A DNA stretch of 64,000 bases. It comes from Halovenus aranensis (GTDB lineage: Archaea; Halobacteriota; Halobacteria; Halobacteriales; Haloarculaceae). Below, in pieces: positions 52,160-60,264 of the stretch; position 1 is the stretch's first letter; every line of letters begins with the position of its first letter. Location of the stretch: contig NZ_FNFC01000006.1 of the NCBI RefSeq assembly GCF_900100385.1, positions 1 to 64,000 on the forward strand. The letters run 5' to 3'. The notes under the pieces were generated by a model. It had not been told where the DNA came from. It did not search any database and was given only the letters and a program-made list of their open reading frames with translations. Position numbers and translations under genes: made by a program.

Positions 52160-52752
52160 AACCAAAAGCGAACACCTGTACGAACGACCGGTCGAACGCG
52201 GTCGGCGTCTGTGGCGAATGTGGCTCGTTCCTATGTGAGGACTGTACGAACCGGTTTGTCGACCCAGCGTTCCGGTCGTTCCATCCTGGCGGGATACAGC
52301 GCCTCGTCGCTGGCGTCGTGTTACTCGCCGCGGTGCCGTTTGCGCTGTACAACTTCGACATCGTGGGCGCGCTGTACGACGCAATCTGGGGCCACTCGGT
52401 CTTTCTGCGGAAGGGACTCGTTCAGTCGTCGGTCATCCTCGGGGTCGCTCTCCTGCTCGGGACCTGGGTCCGAACCGGCGATTCGCCGGGATTGATTACG
52501 GGCAACTCCCACGAACGCCTCCTCTGTCAGTCGTGTTACCAGAACCGCCGAACCGCGAAGCTCATTTCGCGTCTCGTCACGGTACTCGCGATTGTGGTAA
52601 TCGTCTGGGGCGTGTATACCGTCGCGACTGACGGCTCGCGCAACCCCAACGGGAACCTCTTTTTCTGGGAGCTCAGGCGTATCGCGGCAGGCGTTGGGAT
52701 ATACCTGCTCCGAGACCAAATCACACTCGTTATCGAGCAGCTGCGGCGGTAA
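52156..52752 (+). CDS. zinc-finger membrane protein coupled to the unknown gene
   Basis: A 198-residue protein. The N-terminal 40 residues form a B-box-like metal site: CTNDRSNAVGVCGECGSFLCEDC. A second Cys pair (LLCQSC) sits between membrane helices. Four helices are predicted at about 48-70, 90-108, 137-158 and 166-185. The zinc finger would face the cytoplasm and could hold the partner protein at the membrane, an inference supported only by the ATGA overlap. I do not know an assigned function for this pair. Confidence 0.78.
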   Translation: MKPKANTCTNDRSNAVGVCGECGSFLCEDCTNRFVDPAFRSFHPGGIQRLVAGVVLLAAVPFALYNFDIVGALYDAIWGHSVFLRKGLVQSSVILGVALLLGTWVRTGDSPGLITGNSHERLLCQSCYQNRRTAKLISRLVTVLAIVVIVWGVYTVATDGSRNPNGNLFFWELRRIAAGVGIYLLRDQITLVIEQLRR

Positions 52753-52838
52753 CGCCGGAGTTCGTTCTTGCCGCGGAGAACTTGGTCGGCCGACCGAGTT
52801 CGTCAGCCGTAATTAGGTGGCGGTCGAATCCCACCGCC

Positions 52839-53795
52839 ATGGAGAGCAATCGGTCGCTGTTACTTGCCCACACCGTCTCGCCTGAATGGTCCTGTGCGCT
52901 GTGTAACAAACTCGAAACGCGACTCCCCTCCGGAGCCGTCGAGAACGCCGTAACGCCTGCCGAGACGCGCGCCTCTATCGAAGCCACCGAGATGCTCGTC
53001 GTCGGGCAACTTGAACCCGAGTGGCTCGACCACGCTCGCCGGCTGAAACTGGTCCAGTCGCTCTGGGCCGGCGTCGATATGTATCCACGCGACGATATCG
53101 AGGAGGCAGGGGTGTCGATGGCGAATGCGGCCGGCGTCCACGCACAGCCGATTGCCGAGCAGGTTCTCGGCTACATGCTTCAGTTCGAACGTGGCCTGCG
53201 GGAAGCCATGGTAAACCACAGACGTGGCGTCTGGGAGTCGATTCGCGGCGGCGAGCTGGGGACGAAAACCGTCGGTATCATCGGCGTCGGCGCTATCGGG
53301 TCGCGGGTTGCAGAGTTAGCGAGTGCGTTCGGGATGGAGACCATCGGAACGAAGCGGGATACGTCGACGACACCCGACGCCCTCGACGAGGTGTTTCCTG
53401 CCGAGGAGTATCACAAACTGCTCACACGAGCGGAGTACGTGGTCGTTGCCTGTCCGTTGACCGACCAGACCGAACACCTCCTGGGCATCGACGAGTTCCG
53501 TCTGATGAATCGCGATAGCGTACTCATCAACGTGGCTCGCGGCGAGATTGTCGACCAGGACGACCTCGTCAGGGCACTCCAGTACGGACTCATCGACGGC
53601 GCTGCCCTCGACGTCTTCGAGGAGGAGCCACTTCCCGCCGACTCACTTCTGTGGGACCTCTCGAACGTTGTCGTCACCCCGCACATGGCCTGGACGACGT
53701 CGGAGACGACCGAGCGGTGGGCCGACCTGATTGCAGACAATTATCGCGCCCTCGCCGACAACACACCGGCAGACATCACGAACAGAGTGCTGTAA
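52839..53795 (+). CDS. D-2-hydroxyacid dehydrogenase
   Basis: A 318-residue NAD-dependent dehydrogenase. The nucleotide fold is marked by VGIIGVGAIGSRVAEL (GxGxxG), and the catalytic triad by NVARGEIVD (Arg), DVFEEEPLP (Glu) and TPHMAW (His). It interconverts 2-oxo acids and D-2-hydroxy acids. The haloarchaeal type has several paralogues; the substrate is not readable. The ATG at 52839 replaces the in-frame codon at 52782, which lies in the intergenic DNA of the preceding unit. It is convergent with the aminotransferase gene. Confidence 0.92.
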   Translation: MESNRSLLLAHTVSPEWSCALCNKLETRLPSGAVENAVTPAETRASIEATEMLVVGQLEPEWLDHARRLKLVQSLWAGVDMYPRDDIEEAGVSMANAAGVHAQPIAEQVLGYMLQFERGLREAMVNHRRGVWESIRGGELGTKTVGIIGVGAIGSRVAELASAFGMETIGTKRDTSTTPDALDEVFPAEEYHKLLTRAEYVVVACPLTDQTEHLLGIDEFRLMNRDSVLINVARGEIVDQDDLVRALQYGLIDGAALDVFEEEPLPADSLLWDLSNVVVTPHMAWTTSETTERWADLIADNYRALADNTPADITNRVL

Positions 53796-53806
53796 TCTCG
53801 GACACC

Positions 53807-55021
53807 TTATCTCGCCTGCTCGATACTGGCTGCCAATGCTTCGATTCCCGCGGTAATCTCGGGCTTTTTCACGTAAGTAAACGAGAGCCTAAGCTCGTTA
53901 TCGCCGGCAGGGCCGGGATAGAACAGCGAGCCCGGCAGATACGTGACACCGGCTTCGGCGGCGGATTGTAACATCGCGTCGGCATCGACGCTGTCGGGGA
54001 GCGTGACCCAGATAAAGAAGCCACCAGCCGGCGTGGTCCAGTCTACGTCAGCAGGCATGTTCGCATCGAGTTCAGCGAGCATGTGGTCCCGCTTCTCTCC
54101 GTAGACACGGCGAAGTTCTGGCAGGCTGTCCTGGAGGCGACCAGACCCGCAGTAGTGGCCGACGAAGGCCTCCGTGAGCGTGTTCGTTCCCCCGGCAGCG
54201 ACTGTATCCGCAGCCTCTTGAATCCGTGTAGGCGCTGTCAGCCACCCCATCCGGACGCCGGGCGCGAGCGTCTTTGCGAACGAGCCGACCCGGATGACGT
54301 GGTCGGTATCAGTCATCGTGGCAAGTGGCGGTGGGGCCTCCTCGTCTATCCAGAGGTCGCTGTAGGCCCCGTCTTCGAGGATGGCGAAATCGAACTCTTC
54401 GGCGAGTTCGAGCAGGTGTCCGCGTCGCTCTCGCGAGAGAGTCGTCCCGGTCGGGTTGTGAAAGTCTGGTATCGTATAGACCAGCGTTGGCATCTCGTCG
54501 CCTCGCTCACGCCTGTCTCGCAGCGTCGTTGCCAACTGCTCGACGACCATTCCGTCGTCGTCGACTGGCACGGAGATAATGTCGACGCCGAAGTTTCTGA
54601 AGACGCCCAGCGCACCCATGAACGTCGGCCCTTCGACGATAATCGTGTCGCCCGGGTCGAGAAACGCGCGACAGACGGTATCGATTGCGTGTGTCGCGCC
54701 GTTTGTCACCAGCAGGTCGTGCGTCTCGAAATCGATGCCGCGCTCGCGCTCCTGTTCGATAAGAAACGAGCGCAGCGACTCCCTGTACTCTCCGCCACCG
54801 TACTGGAGGGCGTCGTCGCCTTCTTCGGCGAGAACGTCACCGAACGACTCCTCGAGAGCAGTCTGTGGAAATAGGTCCGGGTCCGGAAAGCCGTAGCTCA
54901 GTGACACCGCATCCTCGGTCGCAATATTTCGCCAACTCCCGTACGCAGACCTGTCGATAGCGTCCCGGACGGGGGCTGTGAGCATCTCCTCCAGTGGGGT
55001 GGGTGGCTTGTCCTCTGACAT
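53807..55021 (-). CDS. PLP-dependent aminotransferase, class I/II
   Basis: A 404-residue aminotransferase. LQYGGGEYRESLRSFL and LVTNGATHAIDTVCR mark the fold, YTIPDFHNPTGTTLSR holds the Asn and Pro that contact PLP, ILEDGAYSDLW the Asp, VGSFAKTLAPGVRMGW the PLP-binding Lys, and ELRLSFTY the substrate-binding Arg. The MocR-type C-terminal arrangement resembles 2-aminoadipate and aromatic aminotransferases. The ATG at 55021 was chosen since the upstream 57 codons are Arg-rich and overlap the eIF1A promoter. The eIF1A gene is divergent, 130 bp away. Confidence 0.9.
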   Translation of the reverse strand: MSEDKPPTPLEEMLTAPVRDAIDRSAYGSWRNIATEDAVSLSYGFPDPDLFPQTALEESFGDVLAEEGDDALQYGGGEYRESLRSFLIEQERERGIDFETHDLLVTNGATHAIDTVCRAFLDPGDTIIVEGPTFMGALGVFRNFGVDIISVPVDDDGMVVEQLATTLRDRRERGDEMPTLVYTIPDFHNPTGTTLSRERRGHLLELAEEFDFAILEDGAYSDLWIDEEAPPPLATMTDTDHVIRVGSFAKTLAPGVRMGWLTAPTRIQEAADTVAAGGTNTLTEAFVGHYCGSGRLQDSLPELRRVYGEKRDHMLAELDANMPADVDWTTPAGGFFIWVTLPDSVDADAMLQSAAEAGVTYLPGSLFYPGPAGDNELRLSFTYVKKPEITAGIEALAASIEQAR

Positions 55022-55151
55022 CTGACGAGTGACCGTCAGTCCTACGCGGGCTAAAGTGTGTAGGAAGTGACTCCGCACCCGCTTCCGTCGCCGGGTCAAA
55101 GGCTGACACGCGTCACGCAGGACTTTACCGTTTCCGGCTCGTACCGAGACT

Positions 55152-55436
55152 GTGACTGAGGAAAACGGGCGCCGGAACCTCCGGATGCCCAACGACGACG
55201 AGCTGTTCGCGGTCGTTACCCGCCACGACGGCGGTAATCACGTCCGCGTGCAGTGTGAAGATGGCAAAGACCGACTCGGCCGTATTCCAGGCCGAATGAA
55301 GTACCGCACGTGGATAGAAGAGGGAGACGTGGTGCTCGTCGAACCGTGGGACTGGCAAGACGAGAAAGCCAACATCGAGTGGCGATACACCAACCAGAAC
55401 GCCGAGCAGCTCCGTAGCGAAGGCCACATCGACTGA
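55152..55436 (+). CDS. translation initiation factor eIF1A
   Basis: A 94-residue OB-fold factor that aids tRNA and start-codon placement on the small subunit. The segments [52 protein letters not shown] and the C-terminal EQLRSEGHI are near-invariant in archaeal eIF1A. The start is GTG at 55152. A CTTTACC box is centred about 26 nt upstream (55124-55127), which fits a leaderless transcript beginning at that GTG. Confidence 0.95.
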   Translation: MTEENGRRNLRMPNDDELFAVVTRHDGGNHVRVQCEDGKDRLGRIPGRMKYRTWIEEGDVVLVEPWDWQDEKANIEWRYTNQNAEQLRSEGHID

Positions 55437-55631
55437 CGAACGCTTCTCTGAGTCTCGACTGATAGAGACACATTCGAGTTTCGACTGCCGATTCCTCTAC
55501 AGTCAGCCCTGCTGGTAGACGGTCCGTAGTGACGACCGCACAGCGCTGTTGCTCTGCGGTGTGTGAGTAAAGATGGTCGGTCGCGTGCCGTCGAGAGACC
55601 GCAGACGACCGCAGTGAGATTCGAACCCTCG

Positions 55632-55826
55632 TTAGAGGCGAACGACGTTTTTCGCGCGCGGGCCTTTCGGGGCCTGCTCGATGTCGAATTCGATTTCGGT
55701 ACCTTCAGTCAGGTCTTCACCGCCAACGTCCTCCATGTGGAAGAAAACGTCTTCGTCCGCGTCTTCTGTGTCGATGAAACCGTAGCCGCCAGTGTCGTTG
55801 AAGAAATCAACCTTACCGTTTGCCAT
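55632..55826 (-). CDS. cspA: cold-shock domain protein
   Basis: A 64-residue OB-fold RNA/DNA-binding protein. RNP1-like GGYGFIDTED and RNP2-like EDVFFHMEDV are present, and the end reads PRAKNVVRL; these residues bind single-stranded nucleic acid, giving RNA-chaperone activity. The ATG at 55826 begins MANGKVDFF; the frame to 55979 is longer than any Csp. A CTTATCC box (about 55851-55858) sits 25-30 nt upstream. The stop codon lies beside a T-arm-like sequence (55615-55631). Confidence 0.95.
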   Translation of the reverse strand: MANGKVDFFNDTGGYGFIDTEDADEDVFFHMEDVGGEDLTEGTEIEFDIEQAPKGPRAKNVVRL

Positions 55827-56048
55827 TGCAACTATCCCCAGCAGGGGTACACGGATAAGGGTGTCGAAGCTGTAATCTAACTGGGTAAATGATGTACAAT
55901 CGTTTTCCAGCTCGGTCGGTCGATGGACAGTTGATTGCCGTTCGGCCGGGAGAGCGTTCACTGTGGGCTCGAAGGCCACCTGCGAGAGGTTCCAGAGCGG
56001 CGGTATCGATTCATAAACGGTTTTGTATCACAGTTGAACACTCGAAGT

Positions 56049-56840
56049 ATGTATCCACCACAGGGCGATGGGGCTGGCCGGTCAGAGGCCGCTGGTGAGG
56101 CGGCTATCGCGGCCAGTGGACTGAGTAAACGGTACGGAGAGACACTCGCTGTTTCTGACCTCGACCTGACGATTCCGCAGGGAAGCGTCTACGGCTTCCT
56201 CGGGCCGAACGGAGCCGGCAAGACGACGACTATCGAAATGTTAACTTCGCTGCTCCCGCCCACCAGCGGTGACGCGTCGGTGATGGGCGTCCCCGTCTCG
56301 GAGCGCGACCGGGTCAAACAGCACCTCGGCTACCTGCCACACGAGCCGCCGGTCTACGAATCATACACCGCACGCGAACAGCTCGCCTACGCGGCGGATA
56401 TCCGGAATCTGGATATCTCGACGTCCGACGACCGCATCGATACCTTGCTCGACCGCATCGACCTGCTGGACGTGGCCGACGAGCGAATCGGCACCTACTC
56501 ACAGGGGATGCGTCGGAAAGTTGGCCTCGTCCAGGCGCTTTTGCACGACCCCGACGTTGCCTTTCTCGACGAACCGACGAGCGGTCTCGACCCACGGGCC
56601 TCCCGGACGGTCATCGACCTGATTACCGAACAGGTCACTACGGGGACGACCGTGTTCCTCTCATCACACATCCTGCCCGTCGTCGAGGAACTCGCCGATA
56701 CGGTTGGAGTTCTCTACGAGGGAGAGCTGGTCGCAGAGGATACGCCGACAGCCCTCATCGAGCGCACAGAGTCTGAAACCGGCCAGGGGACGCTCGAAGC
56801 AGCATTCCTCGACATCACGACGGACGAACGAGCGTTATGA
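56049..56840 (+). CDS. ABC ATPase of a second exporter
   Basis: About 263 residues. Walker A LGPNGAGKTTTIEM, the Q-loop area LGYLPHEPP, signature YSQGMRRKVGL, Walker B VAFLDEPTSGLD and H-loop LSSHI. It is a NatA/DrrA-type exporter ATPase with the C-terminal extension LEAAFLDITTDE. The ATG at 56049 starts at MYPPQGDG; the frame to 55935 is unlikely. The stop overlaps the permease-protease start (ATGA). Only one permease gene follows, so the fused protein must supply the whole membrane domain. Confidence 0.92.
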   Translation: MYPPQGDGAGRSEAAGEAAIAASGLSKRYGETLAVSDLDLTIPQGSVYGFLGPNGAGKTTTIEMLTSLLPPTSGDASVMGVPVSERDRVKQHLGYLPHEPPVYESYTAREQLAYAADIRNLDISTSDDRIDTLLDRIDLLDVADERIGTYSQGMRRKVGLVQALLHDPDVAFLDEPTSGLDPRASRTVIDLITEQVTTGTTVFLSSHILPVVEELADTVGVLYEGELVAEDTPTALIERTESETGQGTLEAAFLDITTDERAL

Positions 56841-59212
56841 CAGTCGACCTGTCCGCCCTCTGGCGCGACCTCCGCATCGGCTGGACCATCGCGTACGGTG
56901 AGGCTCTCGACCTCTGGCGACGCAACGATTCCCGGCGACAGCGTGCCATCTACGGCTTTCTCGCGTTGCTGGTGTTGCCCGCGATGTTGCTGCTGGTCAA
57001 GCAGGGGTACGCTCTCGGGGCCACAACCGCCGACGGGGCGGATGTCCCGATTGTGGCGACGGCGCGAAACCTCTTGTTGCCGGGACTTGTTGCCTTCGCC
57101 GTCCTGGGTGGGCTTGGGGCCGTCCAGTCGCTCGCACGTGACCCCGTACAGCCGCTGTTGCTGACGAGCGCTCCCACACGGGCAATCGTCGTCGGGAATC
57201 TGTTGTACTTGCTGGGGACGTGGCTCGTGCCGATGTGTCTGGTGGCTGTGCCGCTGGTCGCGTACGCTGTCGGCGCGGCGGCACCGCTGTTCCCAGTCGC
57301 GGCAATCGTCTTCGGGATACCACTGCTGTTCGTGACGTTGCTTATTGGCCTCACGCTCGCGTATCTCGTCTGGGTCGGCATCGAGCGACTTGGCCTCCCC
57401 GAGTACGCCCGCCGTATCGTGACTGCGTCTGTCACACTCATCGTCTTCGTACTCGCGTTTACGGGCGGCTTTCTCTCTGGCCAAGCAAGCGCAACAGTCG
57501 ACCAGCTCCCGACGGGTGACCCCGCGACGCCGCTTGGCTGGTACGCTGACCTGTTGTTCGTCGGGTCACCAGTCGCGGACCCGCTCGGCTGGCAGACGCT
57601 GTTTGCAGCCGCGCTCGTCTTTGCCGCAATTCCGGCCATCTTTGCCGTCCAGGTACGCATCGCGCCCGCCTTCTGGTACGCGACGCCCAAAACTGCCGAC
57701 GAGGACGACACCGAGCCATCCGGCGGACGGCCCGTCTTCGAGCAGACGCCGAGTGCGACAATCGGCCGACAGGACGGACTCCTGTCTCGCTCGGCGACGC
57801 TCCGAGCAGGGCTGGGATACGTCCGTGGTGCGGTTCGCCGACCCGACCAGTACGTCTATCTCCTCTATTATCTCTTTCCGGTACTCGCAGTGCTCCTTCC
57901 CATAGGGCTGGAGACGCCGGCACTGCTTGGCCCGACACTCGGCGGGAGTCTCGTGGTGTTAGGTGTCTGGCTGGCTGGCGGAGTGGTCTGCCTAAACCCG
58001 CTGGGAACCGAGGGCGCGATGCTCTCACAGCTCGTCCTCGCGCGGACGCCGGCACGCACGTTCGTTCATGCGCGCCTGCTCGTGGGAGTTTGCCTCGGTC
58101 TCGCCGTCGGTCTCGCTGGAGCCGTCCTCTATCTCGCGACGGGGCCGTTTATTACTCTCGGCCGTACACTCGCCGTCGTGCCGTTGCTCGTCGGTGTCGT
58201 CGTCACGAGCGCGGCCTTTGCACTCGGAATCGGCTCGGCGCTCCCGAAGTTCGAGACGACCGAAGTCTTCGACAGCGTCGAGACGGTCGCTCCGTCTATC
58301 ATTGCGGCCCTGATTCACGGTGGTGTAACGCTTCTCGCTACCTGCCTGGCCGTCGCACTCGGTGCACTGCTGACAACGCCCGAGACACCTCTCTCTGGCT
58401 GGGAGGGTATCGCCGCTTTCGGGCTGTTCTGTGTCGTGATGCTCGTCGTCACTGACGGGTCGCGGCGGTACGCGGTCGCACGCCTACGTAATTACGGTCG
58501 CATGCGGGTCGAACCCGGCGGCCTGTTTCACGTGTACGCCAGTCTCGTACTCGCGGTCGGTGCCGTCGTCGTCGGGCAGGCCGTCGGTAGCTCTGTCGCG
58601 TTGCTCGTCGGACTGGACCGGCCCGTCGCGTTGCTTCTCCCGCTGTTGTTCGTCGCCGAGTACGCCGGATACGTCCTCGTCGTCGCCGGGTTCCTCTATG
58701 TTACCCGCCGCGGCCGCGCCTATCTCGACGTATGTCGCCCGTCACGGCGTGACCTCCTGCTTGGCCTCGGTGGCGTCACTGTGTCTGTCGGGGTGTGGGC
58801 GGTCGCGAGTCTCCTCATCTCTGGGCTTGGACTCCCGGTCGCGGACCATCCACTGTTCAGTGCCGAGGAGGGTGACCCCTGGCTGTTGCTCGCACTCGTT
58901 CCGCTGGTCTTGTTTGTCAACGCGCCCGTCGAAGAACTCCTGTACCGTAACGTCGTCCAGAAATACCTCGGGGAACGGTTCTCCCCGACGACTGCGGTGA
59001 TGCTGGCGAGTGCTCTCTTCGCACTGGCACACGTCCCGGCCTACCTCGGTAACAACATCCTCGCTACAGGGGTGACGCTGAGCCTGCTGTTTGCAGTCTC
59101 GTGTGTCTGGGGGACGGTTTATCTCCGGACGGAGAACGTGCTCGTCGTTGCGGGAGTCCACGGCTGTTACAATGTGCTCCTCGTCGCTGGCGCGTATCTC
59201 GCGACGGTCTAG
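56837..59212 (+). CDS. ABC-2 permease fused to CPBP intramembrane protease
   Basis: A 791-residue protein with about 18 membrane helices. Residues 1-540 are duplicated ABC-2-like permease modules: the first helix near 40-57 and the repeated RDPVQPLLLTSAPTRAI and GTEGAMLSQLVLARTPA loops. Residues 570-791 form a CPBP (Abi/CAAX-protease) domain with all three motifs: EELLYR at 699-704, FALAH at 728-732 and HGCYN at 775-779, giving the Glu-Glu, His and His of this metal-dependent protease. The pairing of an exporter with an intramembrane protease suggests that a lipidated or membrane peptide is cut and exported; this is inferred. Coupled to its ATPase by ATGA overlap. Confidence 0.88.
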   Translation: MTVDLSALWRDLRIGWTIAYGEALDLWRRNDSRRQRAIYGFLALLVLPAMLLLVKQGYALGATTADGADVPIVATARNLLLPGLVAFAVLGGLGAVQSLARDPVQPLLLTSAPTRAIVVGNLLYLLGTWLVPMCLVAVPLVAYAVGAAAPLFPVAAIVFGIPLLFVTLLIGLTLAYLVWVGIERLGLPEYARRIVTASVTLIVFVLAFTGGFLSGQASATVDQLPTGDPATPLGWYADLLFVGSPVADPLGWQTLFAAALVFAAIPAIFAVQVRIAPAFWYATPKTADEDDTEPSGGRPVFEQTPSATIGRQDGLLSRSATLRAGLGYVRGAVRRPDQYVYLLYYLFPVLAVLLPIGLETPALLGPTLGGSLVVLGVWLAGGVVCLNPLGTEGAMLSQLVLARTPARTFVHARLLVGVCLGLAVGLAGAVLYLATGPFITLGRTLAVVPLLVGVVVTSAAFALGIGSALPKFETTEVFDSVETVAPSIIAALIHGGVTLLATCLAVALGALLTTPETPLSGWEGIAAFGLFCVVMLVVTDGSRRYAVARLRNYGRMRVEPGGLFHVYASLVLAVGAVVVGQAVGSSVALLVGLDRPVALLLPLLFVAEYAGYVLVVAGFLYVTRRGRAYLDVCRPSRRDLLLGLGGVTVSVGVWAVASLLISGLGLPVADHPLFSAEEGDPWLLLALVPLVLFVNAPVEELLYRNVVQKYLGERFSPTTAVMLASALFALAHVPAYLGNNILATGVTLSLLFAVSCVWGTVYLRTENVLVVAGVHGCYNVLLVAGAYLATV

Positions 59213-59619
59213 TCGGTGTCGACAGGCGCGCCGTCTTGGGTCCGCGGCGCGAGATAATCGATAAACTCCTCGACTGATGGCTCGTCGACCGTTACCTGAA
59301 CCGCAATAGCGCCGAGTTCGCCCGGTTCGTCGACGACGAAGTTGACGACGCCCTCGACGGCGGCCTGTTTGTTCAGCCGGAACGAAAACGAGTCGCCACG
59401 ACGGTTGTCGAAGAAGACGCCGCGTGCGGTGTCGAGTATCTCCTGTCTGTGAAGCAGTTCGGAGAGGTGTTCGAGGTCGTGTACCCCTGCGGTCAACTCG
59501 CCGTGCTGGAAGGTTGGTTCGGCAGGCGGGAAGATGTTCGACATCCCGTCTGCGACGCGGTCTGTCACCTCTGTGTCGTACACCGGTGCGGTGATTTCGA
59601 CGTCGATGCTGTGTATCAT
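59209..59619 (-). CDS. UPF0201 family RNA-binding-like protein
   Basis: A 136-residue protein. It opens with MIHSIDVEITAPVYDTEVTDRVADGMSNIFPPAE, followed by LSELLHRQEILDTARGVFFDN and FRLNKQAAVEGVVNFVVDEPGELGAI; these are typical of UPF0201, whose ferredoxin-like fold resembles RNA-binding ribosomal L5 domains. The role is unproven. Its start overlaps the UPF0200 kinase stop by 4 bp, so the two are coupled; they sit together in many archaeal genomes. Convergent with the permease-protease gene. Confidence 0.88.
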   Translation of the reverse strand: MIHSIDVEITAPVYDTEVTDRVADGMSNIFPPAEPTFQHGELTAGVHDLEHLSELLHRQEILDTARGVFFDNRRGDSFSFRLNKQAAVEGVVNFVVDEPGELGAIAVQVTVDEPSVEEFIDYLAPRTQDGAPVDTD

Positions 59620-60161
59620 TGTTTGTCGAGTATGTCAGCCATCGTTTCGTGAAAGGCCTCTAGACTGCCGTCGTTTTCGAGCACCAGGTCGGCCCGGTCC
59701 ATGGCCTCGTCCATACCGAAACTCAGCTCGCGCTCGTCGCGGTCTGCCAGTGACTCGCCGCCATCGTCCTCGCTGGCGTCGCGCCCGCGCAGTTCCAGCC
59801 GTTCGGCTCGCATCTCGAAGGGGGCCTCGATACGGACCAGCGTGAACGACGAGCCAAACGCCTCTTCGAAGGCGTCGACCTCGACATCCGAGCGGATGCC
59901 GTCGACGAGGACCGTCTCGCTGTTTTCAAGCTCGGCCTCGATGAGCGGGAGCGAGCGCTCGGCCACCGCGGCTGGGCCGTTCTCCTCGCGCAGCGCCTGT
60001 GCAATCGCCCCGTGGTTCGTCGCGGGGTCGAGCCCCCGGTCGCGGCACTCTTGCCGGATGACGTCGCCCATCGTCACCACCGGAACACCCATCTCCCGGG
60101 CAACCGTTGCCGCCTCGCTCTTGCCGCTGCCCGGTAACCCGACCGTACCGATGACTGTCAT
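59616..60161 (-). CDS. UPF0200 P-loop kinase-like protein
   Basis: A 181-residue nucleotide-binding protein. Walker A is GLPGSGKSE near residue 8, followed by GVPVVTMGDVIRQECRDRG, VLVDGIRSDVEVDAF with a Walker-B-like Asp and RLELRGR near the lid. It belongs to the archaeal UPF0200 group related to adenylate and dephospho-CoA kinases; its substrate is not established. ATG at 60161 (MTVIGTVGLPG) is chosen. It lies upstream of, and coupled to, the UPF0201 gene, and is divergent from the M28 peptidase gene. Confidence 0.88.
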   Translation of the reverse strand: MTVIGTVGLPGSGKSEAATVAREMGVPVVTMGDVIRQECRDRGLDPATNHGAIAQALREENGPAAVAERSLPLIEAELENSETVLVDGIRSDVEVDAFEEAFGSSFTLVRIEAPFEMRAERLELRGRDASEDDGGESLADRDERELSFGMDEAMDRADLVLENDGSLEAFHETMADILDKQ

Positions 60162-60264
60162 TGGCGGGAGTTGGCTCACCCGCCGGATAAACACTGCGAA
60201 CGGCCGCGGTCGAGTATCTTGCTGAAACCAATAGGTTCAGGTCTGGGGCCCCGCTTGTGCCGGT

